64,000 nucleotides of DNA, taken from Amaurobius ferox. Taxonomy: Eukaryota; Arthropoda; Arachnida; Araneae; Amaurobiidae. The stretch lies in the NCBI GenBank assembly GCA_951213105.1, contig OX578155.1, positions 29,404,857-29,468,856 on the forward strand, in the 5' to 3' direction. Each line of letters begins with the position of its first letter. Position 1 is the first letter of the stretch. The translations under genes and the position numbers were made by a program. Below are positions 44,077 through 55,164 of the stretch, piece by piece. The notes beneath the pieces were generated by a model. It was not told the DNA's origin and searched no databases. It worked only from the letters and a program-made list of their open reading frames with translations.

Positions 44077-45404
44077 GTTACAAAGTAATCTATGGATTTC
44101 CTCCCTTCACGGAAAAATCCTGTTGAACAAAGCTACAGTGTCTAGAACTCTATTCTAGCCACTGTAACAAAGCTTTGGAAATAAACATCTGCGGGACGCC
44201 CTGCTAGTTCCATTTATGCTCCCCCGCCAATATTCCACCTTGAGAAAACATTTAAAAACGAAACTACGCCAAAGAAATCCTTTCTCCATCAAAAATCATC
44301 AACGCTGTCCTTCAATTTTTCCACTTTAGTTTTCCTTGTTCTCTGTATTCCTTTTTATTTATGAGAGCTATAAAAGTCAATCTCAACAAAGACCCCTACC
44401 ATTTTTACATTTCGACACACAGAAAGAACTAAAGCATTCGGACGCACGAGAAAAAGAAAATTTCTTCCACGGTTGTTACGGATTGATCTACCACGAGTTT
44501 TTAAGCCCTTGACCTAAGGTTGTTCAGTGCGTATGCACTGGGAAAAAGGATTTCCCTTTGCCGTCTGCCAGTGCAAGTGCTTGCTTACTCACCTGGAAGC
44601 TTGGCGAAAGAGAGGCTGCCGTTATTTGGCAACTTATCGATTTTATTGTAATCTCGATGGCTGATGATTATCGCAGTCTTTATTGTTTGAGTAAACGCAA
44701 TTCATGCGTTAGGTAGAATAATACATTTAAAATGAGATTTTGTCAGCTGAACAAAAGCATGCTTTTGGATGCACAGGTAAAAGCAGAAATATGGCTGAAT
44801 AACATTTTTATTATTTAGCCTTATTATTTAGCAATTTGTATCTCTGTATGAAATTACTATTTTTGTACATTTTGATTTTTTTTAAATCGTTTTAAATATT
44901 TATATTTTTAAATTAGAAACATTTTCATTTTACATTTAGAATACGTTAAATAATTTGAACTATTCAAACATGTAGATACAAAAATCTTCTTTACAGTTAT
45001 TCTTTTTAAAGTTTATATATTGTTATTTTAATTCTTAAATATTTAAAAAAAAAATAATATAGTATTTAAATCATATAAGCAAATAAAAATGTCTTTAAAA
45101 TTTAAAAATTAATTTATTTAAATATATTTCAACGTTTTAAAAGAATTTTTCGAAATAATGAAACCATTAAAAACTATTTAAGTGCAAGCCATTTCCAGAA
45201 ATGGCTAATAGTCACTAAATGTGACACCTACACTTTTAATAAAAGTTCTGAATATCGAAAACCGTTTCAAATTTAATCATAAAAATTATACACATTTTAT
45301 AGCTATGTTATTATGGAAATTACGGTATGTGAAACATTATTATCCCCTATCAATGTATGTTGCGTTATTTTCAGACACTTTAATCTAAGCCAATTATTAA
45401 ATTA
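44077..45404. other. Unassigned, partly non-repetitive DNA with a splice-donor-like site
   Basis: 44080-44650 is the least repeat-like part of the window. On the minus strand it contains GCTTCCAG|GTGAGTAAGC (junction between 44593 and 44592), a near-perfect donor. No coding frame is evident, so it could be a non-coding or untranslated exon, or chance. The remainder is AT-rich with no features. Confidence 0.35.
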
Positions 45405-45590
45405 GTGAAAAATATTTTCAATAGTTTGATTAAAGAGTCAACAGACGATTTCTGTATTTGAAGGGTAACTCTTACTATGGTTATAAATTTGATCAAAAAC
45501 TGTGTGAAAATTGAATTATAAAATATAATAAAAAATCGTCTGTTACAATTATAGATTAAATACTTCAAGAACAGCTGTCCATAATGGTAT
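45405..45590 (-). repeat. Family J repeat fragment
   Basis: CAACAGACGATTTCTGTATT and AAAAATCGTCTGTTACAATT are the reverse complement of blocks at 53.3, 54.0 and 61.0 kb. Confidence 0.75.
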
Positions 45591-45839
45591 AAAAAGGAAT
45601 TTTTTGTGTCTTCCCATTCTCGAGCTATAGCTGGAAGAATGTTGGAACAAAAGATACGAGATTTATAAATTTTACGTGTAAAATTACGAGATCTTTGATT
45701 TTTCTCACTACTCATAGGTCAATTTCCACTTGTATGAAGAGTTTAAAGCTTCTACCTTCAACAGTTTGGGCTGTGAATTTATCACTTAGTCAGTTAATTT
45801 CACTGAGCCACATGATCGATCAAGGGTTCTCAACCTTTT

Positions 45840-46274
45840 TACTTTCCTTATATACATAATGTATAAGGAAAGTACTGTGACGGGGGTCGAAAATTCGAAT
45901 TCGAGTTTTCGACGGGAGAGCACGTTTCAAGCATCCCTGATCACGAATCAAACATTTTTGAAGTGATGTCTGTGTGTGTGTGTGTGTGTCTGTGTGTGTG
46001 TGTCAGTGAGTCTGTGGAGACGATAACTGGCGAACGAACGGACCGATTCGAACCAAATTTGGTACAAAAATCACAATCCGTAAACACTGGAAGCCTATTG
46101 TTTTTATATGCAATCGAATGTTCAGAACCTCCCTAAATTTTCGAATGAAATTTTGAAAAAATCGTCAAAAAATCAAAACCACTAATAAAGTTACGAAAAT
46201 AGACATTTCTTATGAAATTTTTCATTAGAAAACGATTGACATAAATTTTAGAACGCTAACATGAACCGTTCCAC
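45840..46274 (-). mobile_element. HLE family B, truncated copy
   Basis: Hairpin TACTTTCCTTATATACATAA...AAGGAAAGTA, the TG microsatellite and the following blocks are present. The copy breaks off after ACATGAACCGTTC and the TCTGATG half is lost. Confidence 0.9.
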
Positions 46275-46594
46275 CAAATGCGTACCACCAAAACCAAAAT
46301 TAAAAAAATTTCTGTAACACAAACAAAATTGTCTTGTATACACAAATAGGAAGTCAAGAAAGACATTTAAGCAAGTTATTGTCACATGTTTTTATTTCGT
46401 TTCGAATAAAAATAAATAAATAAATAAATAAGTGGTGTGGGGCTCAACTCGACTTTGTCATACCAGAATAAATTTTTAGTATCATATTTTTTGACTTATT
46501 TATTTATTTTTATGTATTTATTTTTCTAAATTTTACAAGAACATTTTTGAGAAATCGGCATCGTGAGTCCAAATGATTACCATAATAGCTTCTT
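46275..46594. other. Unassigned DNA with (AAAT)n
   Basis: A short AAATAAAT tract near 46405-46430. Nothing else recognised. Confidence 0.5.
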
Positions 46595-47045
46595 ACCCTT
46601 CACTTTGAAGGACTTGAAAAAATATTTCGATTGATGCCATACTTGACAATGTACCCCCGAGTGACGTCACGGAAAAAAAAAAATGGATTGTGGGTATTTT
46701 TCACAGCAACTATTAAGTGGCGTGGTCAATGAGCCATAAGTAAACCCTTTTATGCATGAAGCATAATTATGTCAAATTTTGTCCTATTCTGTCATGTTAA
46801 AAAAAATATATAATTTCGAATAAATTTCGAAGTTATCACTGAATTTTCAAAAAATTCTCTTGTTCGAAATTTTTGCCCGAATTAACAAAATAATTGTATC
46901 TAATTCTAGATTTATTCAATAACAAAGATTTAACGTTCCGCGAAAATCCATTAATATTTGTGGCCGCTATCGTGAGTACAACAAATCGACCACAGGCGGA
47001 CGGATATCACTCCAAAAAGAGCTGAAACGTGTTCAGTAAGTCTTA
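46595..47045 (+). repeat. HLE-related repeat, family F (copy 3)
   Basis: TTTCGATTGATGCCATACTT, GACAATGTACCCCCGAG and GGACGGATATCACTCCAAAA follow the order of 13080-13490. Confidence 0.75.
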
Positions 47046-47120
47046 AAACATATATTTGCATCAAATTATCTAATTCGAAAATCTTCGTGAAAACAATATA
47101 CTATATTATGAGAACAAAAA

Positions 47121-47858
47121 ATCTGATGTGGGCAGCACATGACTTTCCCTGCAGACTTATATACACATTCTCTTTATTTTAATTAAATTTAATTCACTAT
47201 TAATTCAATTTTCGTTCTTATTTGGTAACTGGACTCACTTTCAAAGGTGGCTTAGAGAAAAAACGAAAATATCTCGAGAACGGCTAGTCCTAGTGTAACG
47301 GGGTTGGTCTTATTCTTTTCTTCGTTAAAAATTACGTATAAAACAAGCATTTAATGGATATATATTTCAGCATACGTAGTTTTTATTTTAGATTTTGTCG
47401 ATTTTTGCGGGCCATTTTGCAAACAGAGGCAGGTTATTATTTTCCGAATCGTACCAAAATCAAATCAGCACCAGGATAAACCACAAGCGACTTATCTACC
47501 AAATTTTGTTAAATTCGGTCCATTAGATTTTCCGCTAGAGTGGATACAAGCTTTTGCGGGCCATTTCGCAAAAAAAAGGCGGGTTCTTTTATCCCGAATC
47601 GTACCCAAAACTAATCAGTACCAGATTTGCCCACAAGTGACTTACCTACCAAATTTTATGAAATTTGGTCCATTAGTTTTTTAGTTAGAGTGGATACAAA
47701 ATCTGCACAGACAGGCACACACACAGACGTCACGCTAAAAATAGTTTTTCGTATTTTAGAGGTATCGAAACGTGTAGATCTGTCGAAAACTCGAGTTGCG
47801 ATTTTCGGCATGATTCCAATACTTTCCCTATACATTACCATGTATTGCAGGGAAAATA
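47121..47858 (+). mobile_element. HLE family A, full-length copy
   Basis: Starts ATCTGATGTGGGCAGCACAT and ends with the hairpin ACCATGTATTGCAGGGAAAATA. Confidence 0.92.
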
Positions 47859-48280
47859 AAAAATTGAAGAAAAAATAAATATTAGCAAATAATTTTACTA
47901 ATAAAATTAACAATTTGGTTATTAATTAACAATGTGACCAACTAAAGGATTTAATGTGATACTTGTGTTTGTTTGGCAGAAGTTGGTCTCTTTATATCTC
48001 GTCCTAATTTACTTAATTTTAAACGTAAATTAGTCTGCAATCCAAGTCGAGTTATTTCAATATTTGATTTTTAAGCTCGGCATTAATGAAAATCCTGCTT
48101 CGCACAAGTACATCGAACAAAATGGCATTAAAATTATATTTCCTCTATTTGTAATATCTTTAAAATATATCTTATTTAATCCAGAAGTTGACAAAAGAGT
48201 TGTTTTTTTAAATCGTCCATTAAATTTCTGTCTCATTAAATACCCATGATTTTTTTTTTTTTTAAATAGAATAAACTTTT
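47859..48280. other. Unassigned AT-rich DNA
   Basis: No repeat, ORF or RNA gene recognised. Confidence 0.5.
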
Positions 48281-49086
48281 TACTTTCCCTATATACCTAG
48301 CACAATGTATAGGGCAAGTATTGTGACGGAGTTGAAATGAAAATTCGAATTCGAGTTTTCAACAGAACGTTTCAAGTATCCCTGAACTCGAATCGATTGC
48401 TTTTGACGTGGTGCCTGTGTGTAAGTATGTGTGTGTCCGTGAGTCTGTGCAGACGATATTTCACGAATGGGTGGAGTATTTCGAACGAAATTTGGTACAA
48501 AAATTACAATCCGTGAATGCTGGATGTTAATTGATTTTAAACGTAATTAAAAGCTTAAAAGCCCCCCCCCCCCTCCCCCCCAAATTTTTGAATGAAATTT
48601 TGACAAAATTATCAAAAAATCAGAACTTTCAATAATGTTACATAAATAATAATTTCTTATTTAATTTTTCATTAAAAACGATTAACACAAATATTAAAAC
48701 GGAATTTGGTGAATTATGAAATTAATTTAACGAAATATCACCGACGTGGCAATACCCCCCCCCCCCCCCCAGATTGATGAAAATATCGTCAAAATTGCAA
48801 AAATGACGCTGAATTAACAAAAATATTAGCAAATTGATGATTTAATTATTAAAATATTTTAATATATAGACTCTATTGCTTATTGCGGATGCTATTAATA
48901 TGAATAATTGTCAATTTAGAATTGCGGGAAATATAAATTAATTGGGAAATAGTTGTCATCCGTAAAAGCACCCAACCTACAAATTCAACGTTAAAAACAT
49001 TGTGTAGATATTATACATCGTTTTTTCAATGTGAAATAAGTAAATACATTGCATTATATAGGGAAAATCATGTGCTGCCCACATCA
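48281..49086 (-). mobile_element. HLE family C copy
   Basis: Hairpin TACTTTCCCTATATACCTAG...TATAGGGCAAGTA at left, GTGCTGCCCACATCA at right. Two poly-C tracts interrupt the body (48562-48581 region and 48756-48770), one replacing part of the TTGGCGA-rich stretch. Confidence 0.88.
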
Positions 49087-49210
49087 TTTTTTTTTTTTCA
49101 ATCTGAAATGGTTTTAATCTTAAATTGTATAATTTTTAATCTGATGAGAATGGGGCACTTTGGGATGTTGGCATGGATGGGGCACCTTGCTGCCTACATC
49201 AGATTTTTAT
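49087..49210 (-). repeat. Shared family C flank ending in a further HLE terminus
   Basis: TTGTATAATTTTTAATCTGA and GATGAGAATGGGGCACTTTG parallel 19380-19425. At 49183-49205 GGCACCTTGCTGCCTACATCAGAT is another HLE-like end, suggesting an unrecognised longer unit. Confidence 0.6.
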
Positions 49211-49375
49211 ATATTGCACAGATTATCCACTTACCACCAGTCATCTTTTTGCATGCTACTGCTAATACAGATTATAGATCAAATATATCTGCCTGCTATT
49301 TTGGCAACAAATTGCAAGCGAAATTTGAGTTTTCCCATTTAAATATTTGCAGAGCCCACTTTGACAACAAGAGCT

Positions 49376-49425
49376 TCGGCTGACCAGTTCGAAGATCCAG
49401 GGTTCGATTCCCGGTTGGGGCAACA
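49376..49425 (+). promoter_or_regulatory. tRNA-like domain of the left LTR (5' half deleted)
   Basis: TTCGGCTGACCAGTTCGAAG, then the B box GGTTCGATTCC and TTGGGGC. The A-box half present in the other two LTRs is missing. Confidence 0.7.
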
Positions 49426-49438
49426 AGGTTCTTTACAA

Positions 49439-49458
49439 TGGCGCCCGAACAAATCAAC
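49439..49458 (+). promoter_or_regulatory. Primer-binding site of the TRIM
   Basis: TGGCGCCCGAACA starts one base after the LTR-terminal CA. This is the usual complement of a lysine-tRNA 3' end (13 matching bases), marking the start site of minus-strand DNA synthesis. Confidence 0.75.
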
Positions 49459-49543
49459 TCTGTAAGTTAGTACAAAGACGTCGGAGGTCTGAAAGGGCCC
49501 CAATAGTACGACTAGCACGGATTCAGTGGACTCTAGGATATTG

Positions 49544-50711
49544 GGGGTGAGACAGCCCAGCAGACAATCCAAGTTCGATTCCCGGCCTTCCCAAATTGTC
49601 ACCGTGTTCATGAGGAGTATGGGCACGCTAAATGTGTATGGTCATTTGTCCTTCCGAGCGGTTTTCGGTGGGGAAGGAGGGTACAGTCCAGGGTTGTCAA
49701 AAACCAGAGTTTTTTCATGAAAAACCGAGCTCATTTGTGTTTTTTCGGGGTTTTGGAGGGTTTTTTTTCAGGGGAATTTTTATAACTTTCATCAAATTTT
49801 CAAAACTAACATAGAACAATTAATTTTTTAAATCAGAACTTTTAAACAATTGAGCAGAGCAGTACTGTTAAATGCTCAGCAGCATGAGTATGACTAATGT
49901 ATTTACTTCAAATTACATGGTATAATGGATAATGCATATAAAAAATACAACATTCTAATAAAAATATGTCCTAAAAAATTTTAAGAAATCCATTTAATTA
50001 TTACATAATTATACATTTAAATTTATAAACGTATTTTGAAAAGTGAAGTTACAAAAAATTTAAAAGTTTATTATGAATAATAAAAGAAAAAGAAGTGTTA
50101 TTAAAAACAATGTTATGAAATATGTTATTTTGTATAGAACGTTTATTAACTTTTTATTGTTGATTGTCAGTAAATGCAATTTAAGTTCAATTGCCCACTT
50201 GGGTTTTTTCAAGGGTCTTTTCACGTGTTTTTTTTTTTTTTTTTTTTTTAAACCCATCCGGGTTTTTTCGGTTTGGGCAAAATTATAACAACCCTGGTAC
50301 AGATGTGGATGCTTCCCCCACTGGGTTCCGGTCTAAATTGGGTGGCACTTTCCGGCCATCCAAACAGATACCTCATACCTTCGGGTAGACGGGCGCGGAC
50401 CCTGTGGTTAGCGCGCGGGAGTTGCACTCGGTAGGCCCGGGTTCGAATCCCGCCGCTGCCAAAACTGCCGCCGTGTTCACGCGGAGTACGATCACGTTAA
50501 ACATGTCGGTTCGTAAGTCCTTCCGAGAGGTTGGTGGCAGGGGAAGGAGGTACGGTCCCTGTGGATGCCTCCCCTACTGGGTTCCGGTCTAAATTGGGTG
50601 GCACTTCCCGGCCGCCCAAACAGTTACTTTACACCGTTCTGGTAGGTCGGACGATCTGAGGTTCAACAACACTTTCGGGTAGGTCGACCGGTCTGGGTCG
50701 CAGAAGAAGAA
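49544..50711 (+). mobile_element. SINE dimer inserted in the TRIM, with perfect 15-bp TSD
   Basis: GACTCTAGGATATTG occurs at 49529-49543 and 50712-50726. Between them lie a first SINE unit (head AGACAGCCCAGCAGACAATC, B-box-like AGTTCGATTCCCGG, body, tail CCTTCGGGTAGACG, with a hAT MITE inside), then a second unit from about 50394 (CTGTGGTTAGCGCGCGGGAG, GGTTCGAATCCCG, body, tail). It ends in (GAA)n. Two complete SINE units inside one duplication indicate a single insertion of a dimer. Confidence 0.88.
49689..50296. mobile_element. hAT-type MITE, 608 bp
   Basis: TIR CAGGGTTGT at left and ACAACCCTG at right. The flanking 8-mers GTACAGTC and GTACAGAT match at six of eight positions. The ends hold GTTTTTTCATGAAAAACC- and GGGTTTTTTCGGTTTGGG-like motifs, typical of hAT elements with 'AAACCCGGGTTTTT' ends. 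The interior is AT-rich and non-coding. It splits the first SINE unit. Confidence 0.85.
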
Positions 50712-50715
50712 GACT

Positions 50716-51394
50716 CTAGGATATTGAGTACCGATTCAAATCGAGAGGATATTGAGTACCGATTCAAATCGAGAGGATATTGAGTACCGATTCAAAACGA
50801 GAGGATATTGAGCACCGATTCAAATCGAGAGGATATTGAATATCGATTCAAATCGAGAGGATATTGAGTACCGATTCAAATCGAGAGGATATTGAGCACC
50901 GATTCAAATCGAGAGGATATTGAGTACCGATTCAAATCGAGAGGATATTGAGTACCGATTCAAATCGAGAGGATATTGAGTACCGATTCAAATCGAGAGG
51001 ATATTGAGTACCGATTCAAATCGAGAGGATATTGAGTACCGATTCAAATCGGGAGAATATTGAGTACCGATTCAAATCGAGAGGATATTGAGTACCGATT
51101 CAAATCGAGAGGATATTGAGTACCGATTCAAATCGAAAGGATATTGAGTACCGATTCTAATCGAGAGGATATTGAATACCGATTCAAATCGAGAGGATAT
51201 TGAGTACCGATTCAAATCAAGAGGATATTGAGTACCGATTCAAAGCGAGAGGATATTGAGTACCGATTCTAATCGAGAGGATATTGAATACCGATTCAAA
51301 TCGAGAGGATATTGAGTACCGATTCAAATCCAGAGGATATTGAGTACCGATTCAAATCGAGAGGATATTGAGTACCGATTCAAATCGAGAGGAT
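50716..51394. repeat. 28-bp minisatellite, about 24 units
   Basis: The unit is GAGGATATTGAGTACCGATT plus CAAATCGA, with scattered single-base variants (GAGCACC, GAATACC, AAAGCGA). It lies inside the TRIM internal region. Its first unit, CTAGGATATTG, is the SINE target duplication sequence. Confidence 0.96.
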
Positions 51395-51510
51395 AACGAC
51401 CACGAAGAAAGCTAACCTGGAGGATAAAAATAACATCAGGAGGATAGCGTGATGTAAAAATAGCAGGAGATGGTCAATTAGATTGTCAGTTGCACGCCAA
51501 TCTGACATTA

Positions 51511-51646
51511 GAGGGTGGAGAATGTAGATTCCACTTCGACGGTAAGAGCTTGCAATTTCGTCCCAGTAGCTCAACGGTAGACCTTCGGCTGGCCAGTTGG
51601 AAGATCCAGGTTTCGATTCCGGGTTGGGGCAATGAGATTCTTTACA
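51511..51646 (+). mobile_element. Right LTR of the TRIM with preceding purine tract
   Basis: The purine-rich GAGGGTGGAGAA (51511-51522) directly precedes TGTAGATTCC, as a polypurine tract should. The LTR is 124 bp, with a full tRNA-like domain (TAGCTCAACGGTAG, CTGGCCAG, TTTCGATTCC) and end TTCTTTACA. Confidence 0.82.
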
Positions 51647-52007
51647 TATTAAAATGAATCGACAGTAATTTGTTGGCGAATATCCTAATAATAAGATATG
51701 TTTATTATTAGGATTTTAAGATATGTTTATTATTAGGAACGTTACTGTAAAATAGGAACGTTCCTATTTTACAGTAACGTTCTGTCATTCATGTTTCACA
51801 TTGTAACACATATAACACATTATAACACATATATCAAGTTTCATTTGTTACTTTTTCCAGAATCTTGCATAAAGTCAGCTAAAAAAAGAAACAAAAAAAC
51901 TCTGCAGCTTCCGATATTATGATTCATTACCAGAAAAATGAAATGGAAATGCGCAGGGATATTTGGTGGAAGGGAAACCGGAATATGGCGAAACAATGAT
52001 TATAGTA
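51647..52007. other. Unassigned DNA with a short foldback
   Basis: Around 51688-51782 GATATGTTTATTATTAGGA is repeated and AACGTTACTGTAAAATAGGA is followed by its inverse TCCTATTTTACAGTAACGTT, a near-perfect 20-bp hairpin. No gene. Confidence 0.7.
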
Positions 52008-52525
52008 CAGTAAACTTCCCATAATCCGATACGTTCAGGACTTCAACAGTGCCGGATTAGCAAATATGCCGGATTATCTAATGTCAGACTAAAATGGAAT
52101 GAAAAATAAGAGAAGGAGAATTTACAATTACAAAAGAATAAACAATAACGGTGATATGTAATTTGCCTATAACGGTATACAGACTGAATTACATTGTACA
52201 GTATGTGAAAAACATTTGAAGTAAATAAAAGATTACAAGGTTATTACAATTAGGTACAATTACATTGGGTACAACTATAAGGTACAATTAGGATTGCGAA
52301 CAATAGGGTACAACTATAAGATACAGCAATAAGGTACAACAATAAGGTACAATTAGGTGCAACAATAAGGTACAATTACATTGTACAGTATGTGAAAATT
52401 ATTTAAAATATAAAATAACTATGAGGTAAACTTCAGTGAACAACTAACTCGAATACCTTACGAAAGGTGTGCCGGAGTATCGGGCGCGCCAAATCATTTG
52501 ATGCCGGATTAAGGGAAGTTTATTG
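52008..52525. mobile_element. pogo/Tigger-like MITE, 518 bp
   Basis: TIRs CAGTAAACTTCCCATAATCC at left and GCCGGATTAAGGGAAGTTTATTG at right, flanked by TA. The inner part has repeated GGTACAA(C/T)TATAAGG units. Pogo-group elements insert at TA and share this TIR style. No transposase is left. Confidence 0.85.
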
Positions 52526-53014
52526 TATAATCAGTGCTGTAAAATGATACATTGAGTTAAGCTAAGGATGGAAAGGATGTTAAAAGATCATAGACGTAGG
52601 GAGGGGAAGGTGAGGTGTTGGGGGGGGGGGGGGGAGGTGGTGTTAGGAGGGGGCTCATAACCCGGAAAAATTATTTTAGTTATCGTTAGTTTAGTTTCCC
52701 ATAGTATAAATATTGGAAAAAGAAATCCCGTTCTGTACCCTCCCCCCTCCCCCTTCAATTTGGTTGTACAACCATTTCCTTTTCTAAAATTCTTTCTACG
52801 TCTATGATTAAAATAACATATGCTAGCCAGATTATTCCATCATATCAACATGACTGACATTGTCGCCAACTTTGAAGAATAATTTAATAATTTTGACAGA
52901 AGTAGACCTACACGAATCTATATCATACAGCAGAACGAGATTGACTGACTGTAAATGATGAATTACACAGTCCAAACTGCTATGCTCTGGTTTCCCTTCA
53001 AAAGTCTGGGGCTT
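52526..53014. other. Unassigned DNA with a poly-G tract
   Basis: G-rich run at about 52619-52633 and C-rich runs at 52740-52752. CACAGTCCAAACTGCT occurs twice, near 52966 and 53017. No gene. Confidence 0.5.
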
Positions 53015-53417
53015 TCACACAGTCCAAACTGCTGAAAGTAGAAACTTGAAACTTTGCATACACTTGACTTATAAGTGTTAAAAAAATCTAAAATCTTGGA
53101 ATTTTGTTCGAAAAATTTATACATCTCCAAAAGTATTTTTTTAGGGATATTCTTCTAGCTATAACGCGCAAACGGATTGATAAAATTCTTCATATACTAT
53201 CATGCTCAGAAAAAAAACATCCTCAATTTTCATATTTAACTCTATTGGTTCACAACCTTGAGATTCTTGAGACAATTTTTAATGTATGGTTACAACAGAC
53301 GACATTTTTTATATTTTATAATTTAATTTTATACAGTTTTTTATTCCATTTGTAGCCTTAATAAGAACGTTACGCTTTAAATACCGAAATTGTCTGCTGA
53401 CTATTCTTCTGGACAAA
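53015..53417 (+). repeat. Family J repeat
   Basis: AGTAGAAACTTGAAACTTTG, ATTTTGTTCGAAAAATTTAT, TTACAACAGACGACATTTTT and AATACCGAAATTGTCTGCTG follow the order seen at 60690-61140. Confidence 0.85.
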
Positions 53418-53905
53418 CCATGGAGTTAAGAGAGAAGGTGATGAAACTTCTATGAATGAAACGCTTGAAAATGCCATAATGCTTTGAAAATTATACCTAG
53501 GTGTCGCTAGTGTTAGTAAAGTAGTCGCTATTGCCAGTTGACATAGCAGAAATTTAGTATATGTATTTTTGATTATTTTTAAATTAAGGTTCCTTTATTA
53601 TGAGTATAATTAATCAGTTTTTTTTTCCACAGTTGTAGCATAGAGTACAGAATATAAGGAGATAAAAATAAATTGAAAGGTAAAATAATTTTGAATACGC
53701 AGGAATATTCTTTATTGTTTCCTTTCTAATTTGTGCTAATAATTAAGACAGTTTAAATAAGTATTTAGGCCTTTCGCCATAGAAATACGTACATACAGAA
53801 CTACTTAACTTATCCCAGTGCCACCTGAATGATTGTCTCAAATTATATTGGCGTTTTCTTAATATGAAGTTTTAACTCCTTACTTTTACCTCCATGGTTA
53901 AGACT
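53418..53905 (+). repeat. Family I repeat, abutting and probably inside family J
   Basis: Begins CCATGGAGTTAAG and ends TTACCTCCATGG. It carries TATACCTAGGTGTCGCTAGT and AGGCCTTTCGCCATAGAAAT. J sequence occurs on both sides. Confidence 0.88.
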
Positions 53906-53929
53906 ATTTTCTTATCCATGGTGCATAAC

Positions 53930-54110
53930 CAACCATTATTGAGATATTTTAATTTATAGTTACAACAGATGATTTTTTTTACATTTTATAATTATATTTT
54001 TATAAAGTTTTTATTCCATTTGTAGCCGTAATTACAGCTTTGCCCTTCAAATACCGAAATCGTCTGCTGACTATTATTCTGATTAAACTGTTGGTTTTTC
54101 TTCTGATCAA
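53930..54110 (+). repeat. Family J repeat, second segment
   Basis: TTACAACAGATGATTTTTTT, TTATTCCATTTGTAGCCGTA and AATACCGAAATCGTCTGCTG repeat the end of the J block found before the family I copy. Confidence 0.85.
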
Positions 54111-55164
54111 ATTATTGAAAATATTTTTACATTTATGATTGAGTTTTACATTAAAATATCCGAAAACGTTGGAAGTAAGGTAGCATACAGTGATCGAAAA
54201 CTAAATATTGTTTTACCTACCGCAACTACCATGTTAACCGTAAAATGTGTGCCATTTTTATGCCTTAATTTGGAACGGTTTGTAATATCCAGAACTTTTG
54301 TTAAGTATATACTTGTAGATATATTTGTGTTTATATTTCAACCAGTTCCGTCAAACGAATACAAAATCATTGCCTGAAAACTACTCTTTGTTTTGAAATA
54401 GTGAAAATATTCTTTTTTTTTGTGTGATATTTTGTTGCCTTAAATTCTTCTCTTTAAAATGTTTCTTTAAAATCTTTAAATTTGTCCAATTTAAGGTGGC
54501 AACGAGTCATTTAATCCGATTATTATATTGCCCAAAGGAGATTTGTGTTAATACTACTATTTTAAAACCACTTACACGCATAGCGTAACCCTATCGTTTT
54601 TCCGCATGACCTACTATCACTATTATTACTATCAATTTTCTAGGAACTGACACTGTTTTTCTAAGGAGAATATTATCAATAACTAATAACATTTCAAATA
54701 ATGGATTTCTAATTATGGGGGGGGGGGGGGGGAGGGGTTAGCAAAACGATGCCTTACACTGAAAACTCCCTGTTACATCATGGTTACATTCTATTACTTA
54801 GGTCTTGGCTTTGACTATGTAGTGAAACCAGAGTTATCGTCGCCACGTCTCATAGATATATCGTTATCTCTCTATATTAATATAAAATAGCTGACTCCGT
54901 CGTTTGACAAATTTCGTGTTCCTTAATTTTCTCTGTCATGTACCGCAAAATCTATAGCATTCAAAAATATGAAATTTGGAACATTTATAGAGAAATATTA
55001 GGGAAACACACTGATATGAACCGTTTTTCAACAGCTGAAAGTACCCGAATGTCAAGCATGCCGGTCTATCTGACGTGCCGAAACATTGAATGCCGGATTA
55101 ATGCAATTCAAATTTTAATTATGAAAATTGAAAAATATTCTGTTTAGTTCTGGTGTTGCACATA
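54111..55164. other. Unassigned DNA with a poly-G tract
   Basis: Poly-G at about 54717-54732. 55060-55095 has ATGCCGGATTAA, reminiscent of the pogo MITE. No gene recognised. Confidence 0.5.

Larger units (their letters stand above)
49348..51646 (+). mobile_element. Complete miniature LTR retrotransposon (TRIM) with tRNA-bearing LTRs
   Basis: The left LTR is 49348-49437 (TGCAGAGCCC...TTCTTTACA, with an internal ~30-bp deletion). The right LTR is 51523-51646 (TGTAGATTCCACTTCG...TTCTTTACA). TATT is duplicated at 49344-49347 and 51647-51650. A primer-binding site follows the left LTR and a purine tract precedes the right one. Without the 1.17-kb nested SINE insertion the internal region is about 0.9 kb, mostly a 28-bp minisatellite, and has no gag or pol. 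It must have used proteins from another element. Confidence 0.82.

Noticed and set aside
45380..45715. 111-residue minus-strand ORF
   Set aside because: Overlaps a family J repeat and is AT-rich low-complexity in translation.
50716..51394. CRISPR-like array
   Set aside because: 28-bp units abut with no spacers. It is a minisatellite inside a TRIM.
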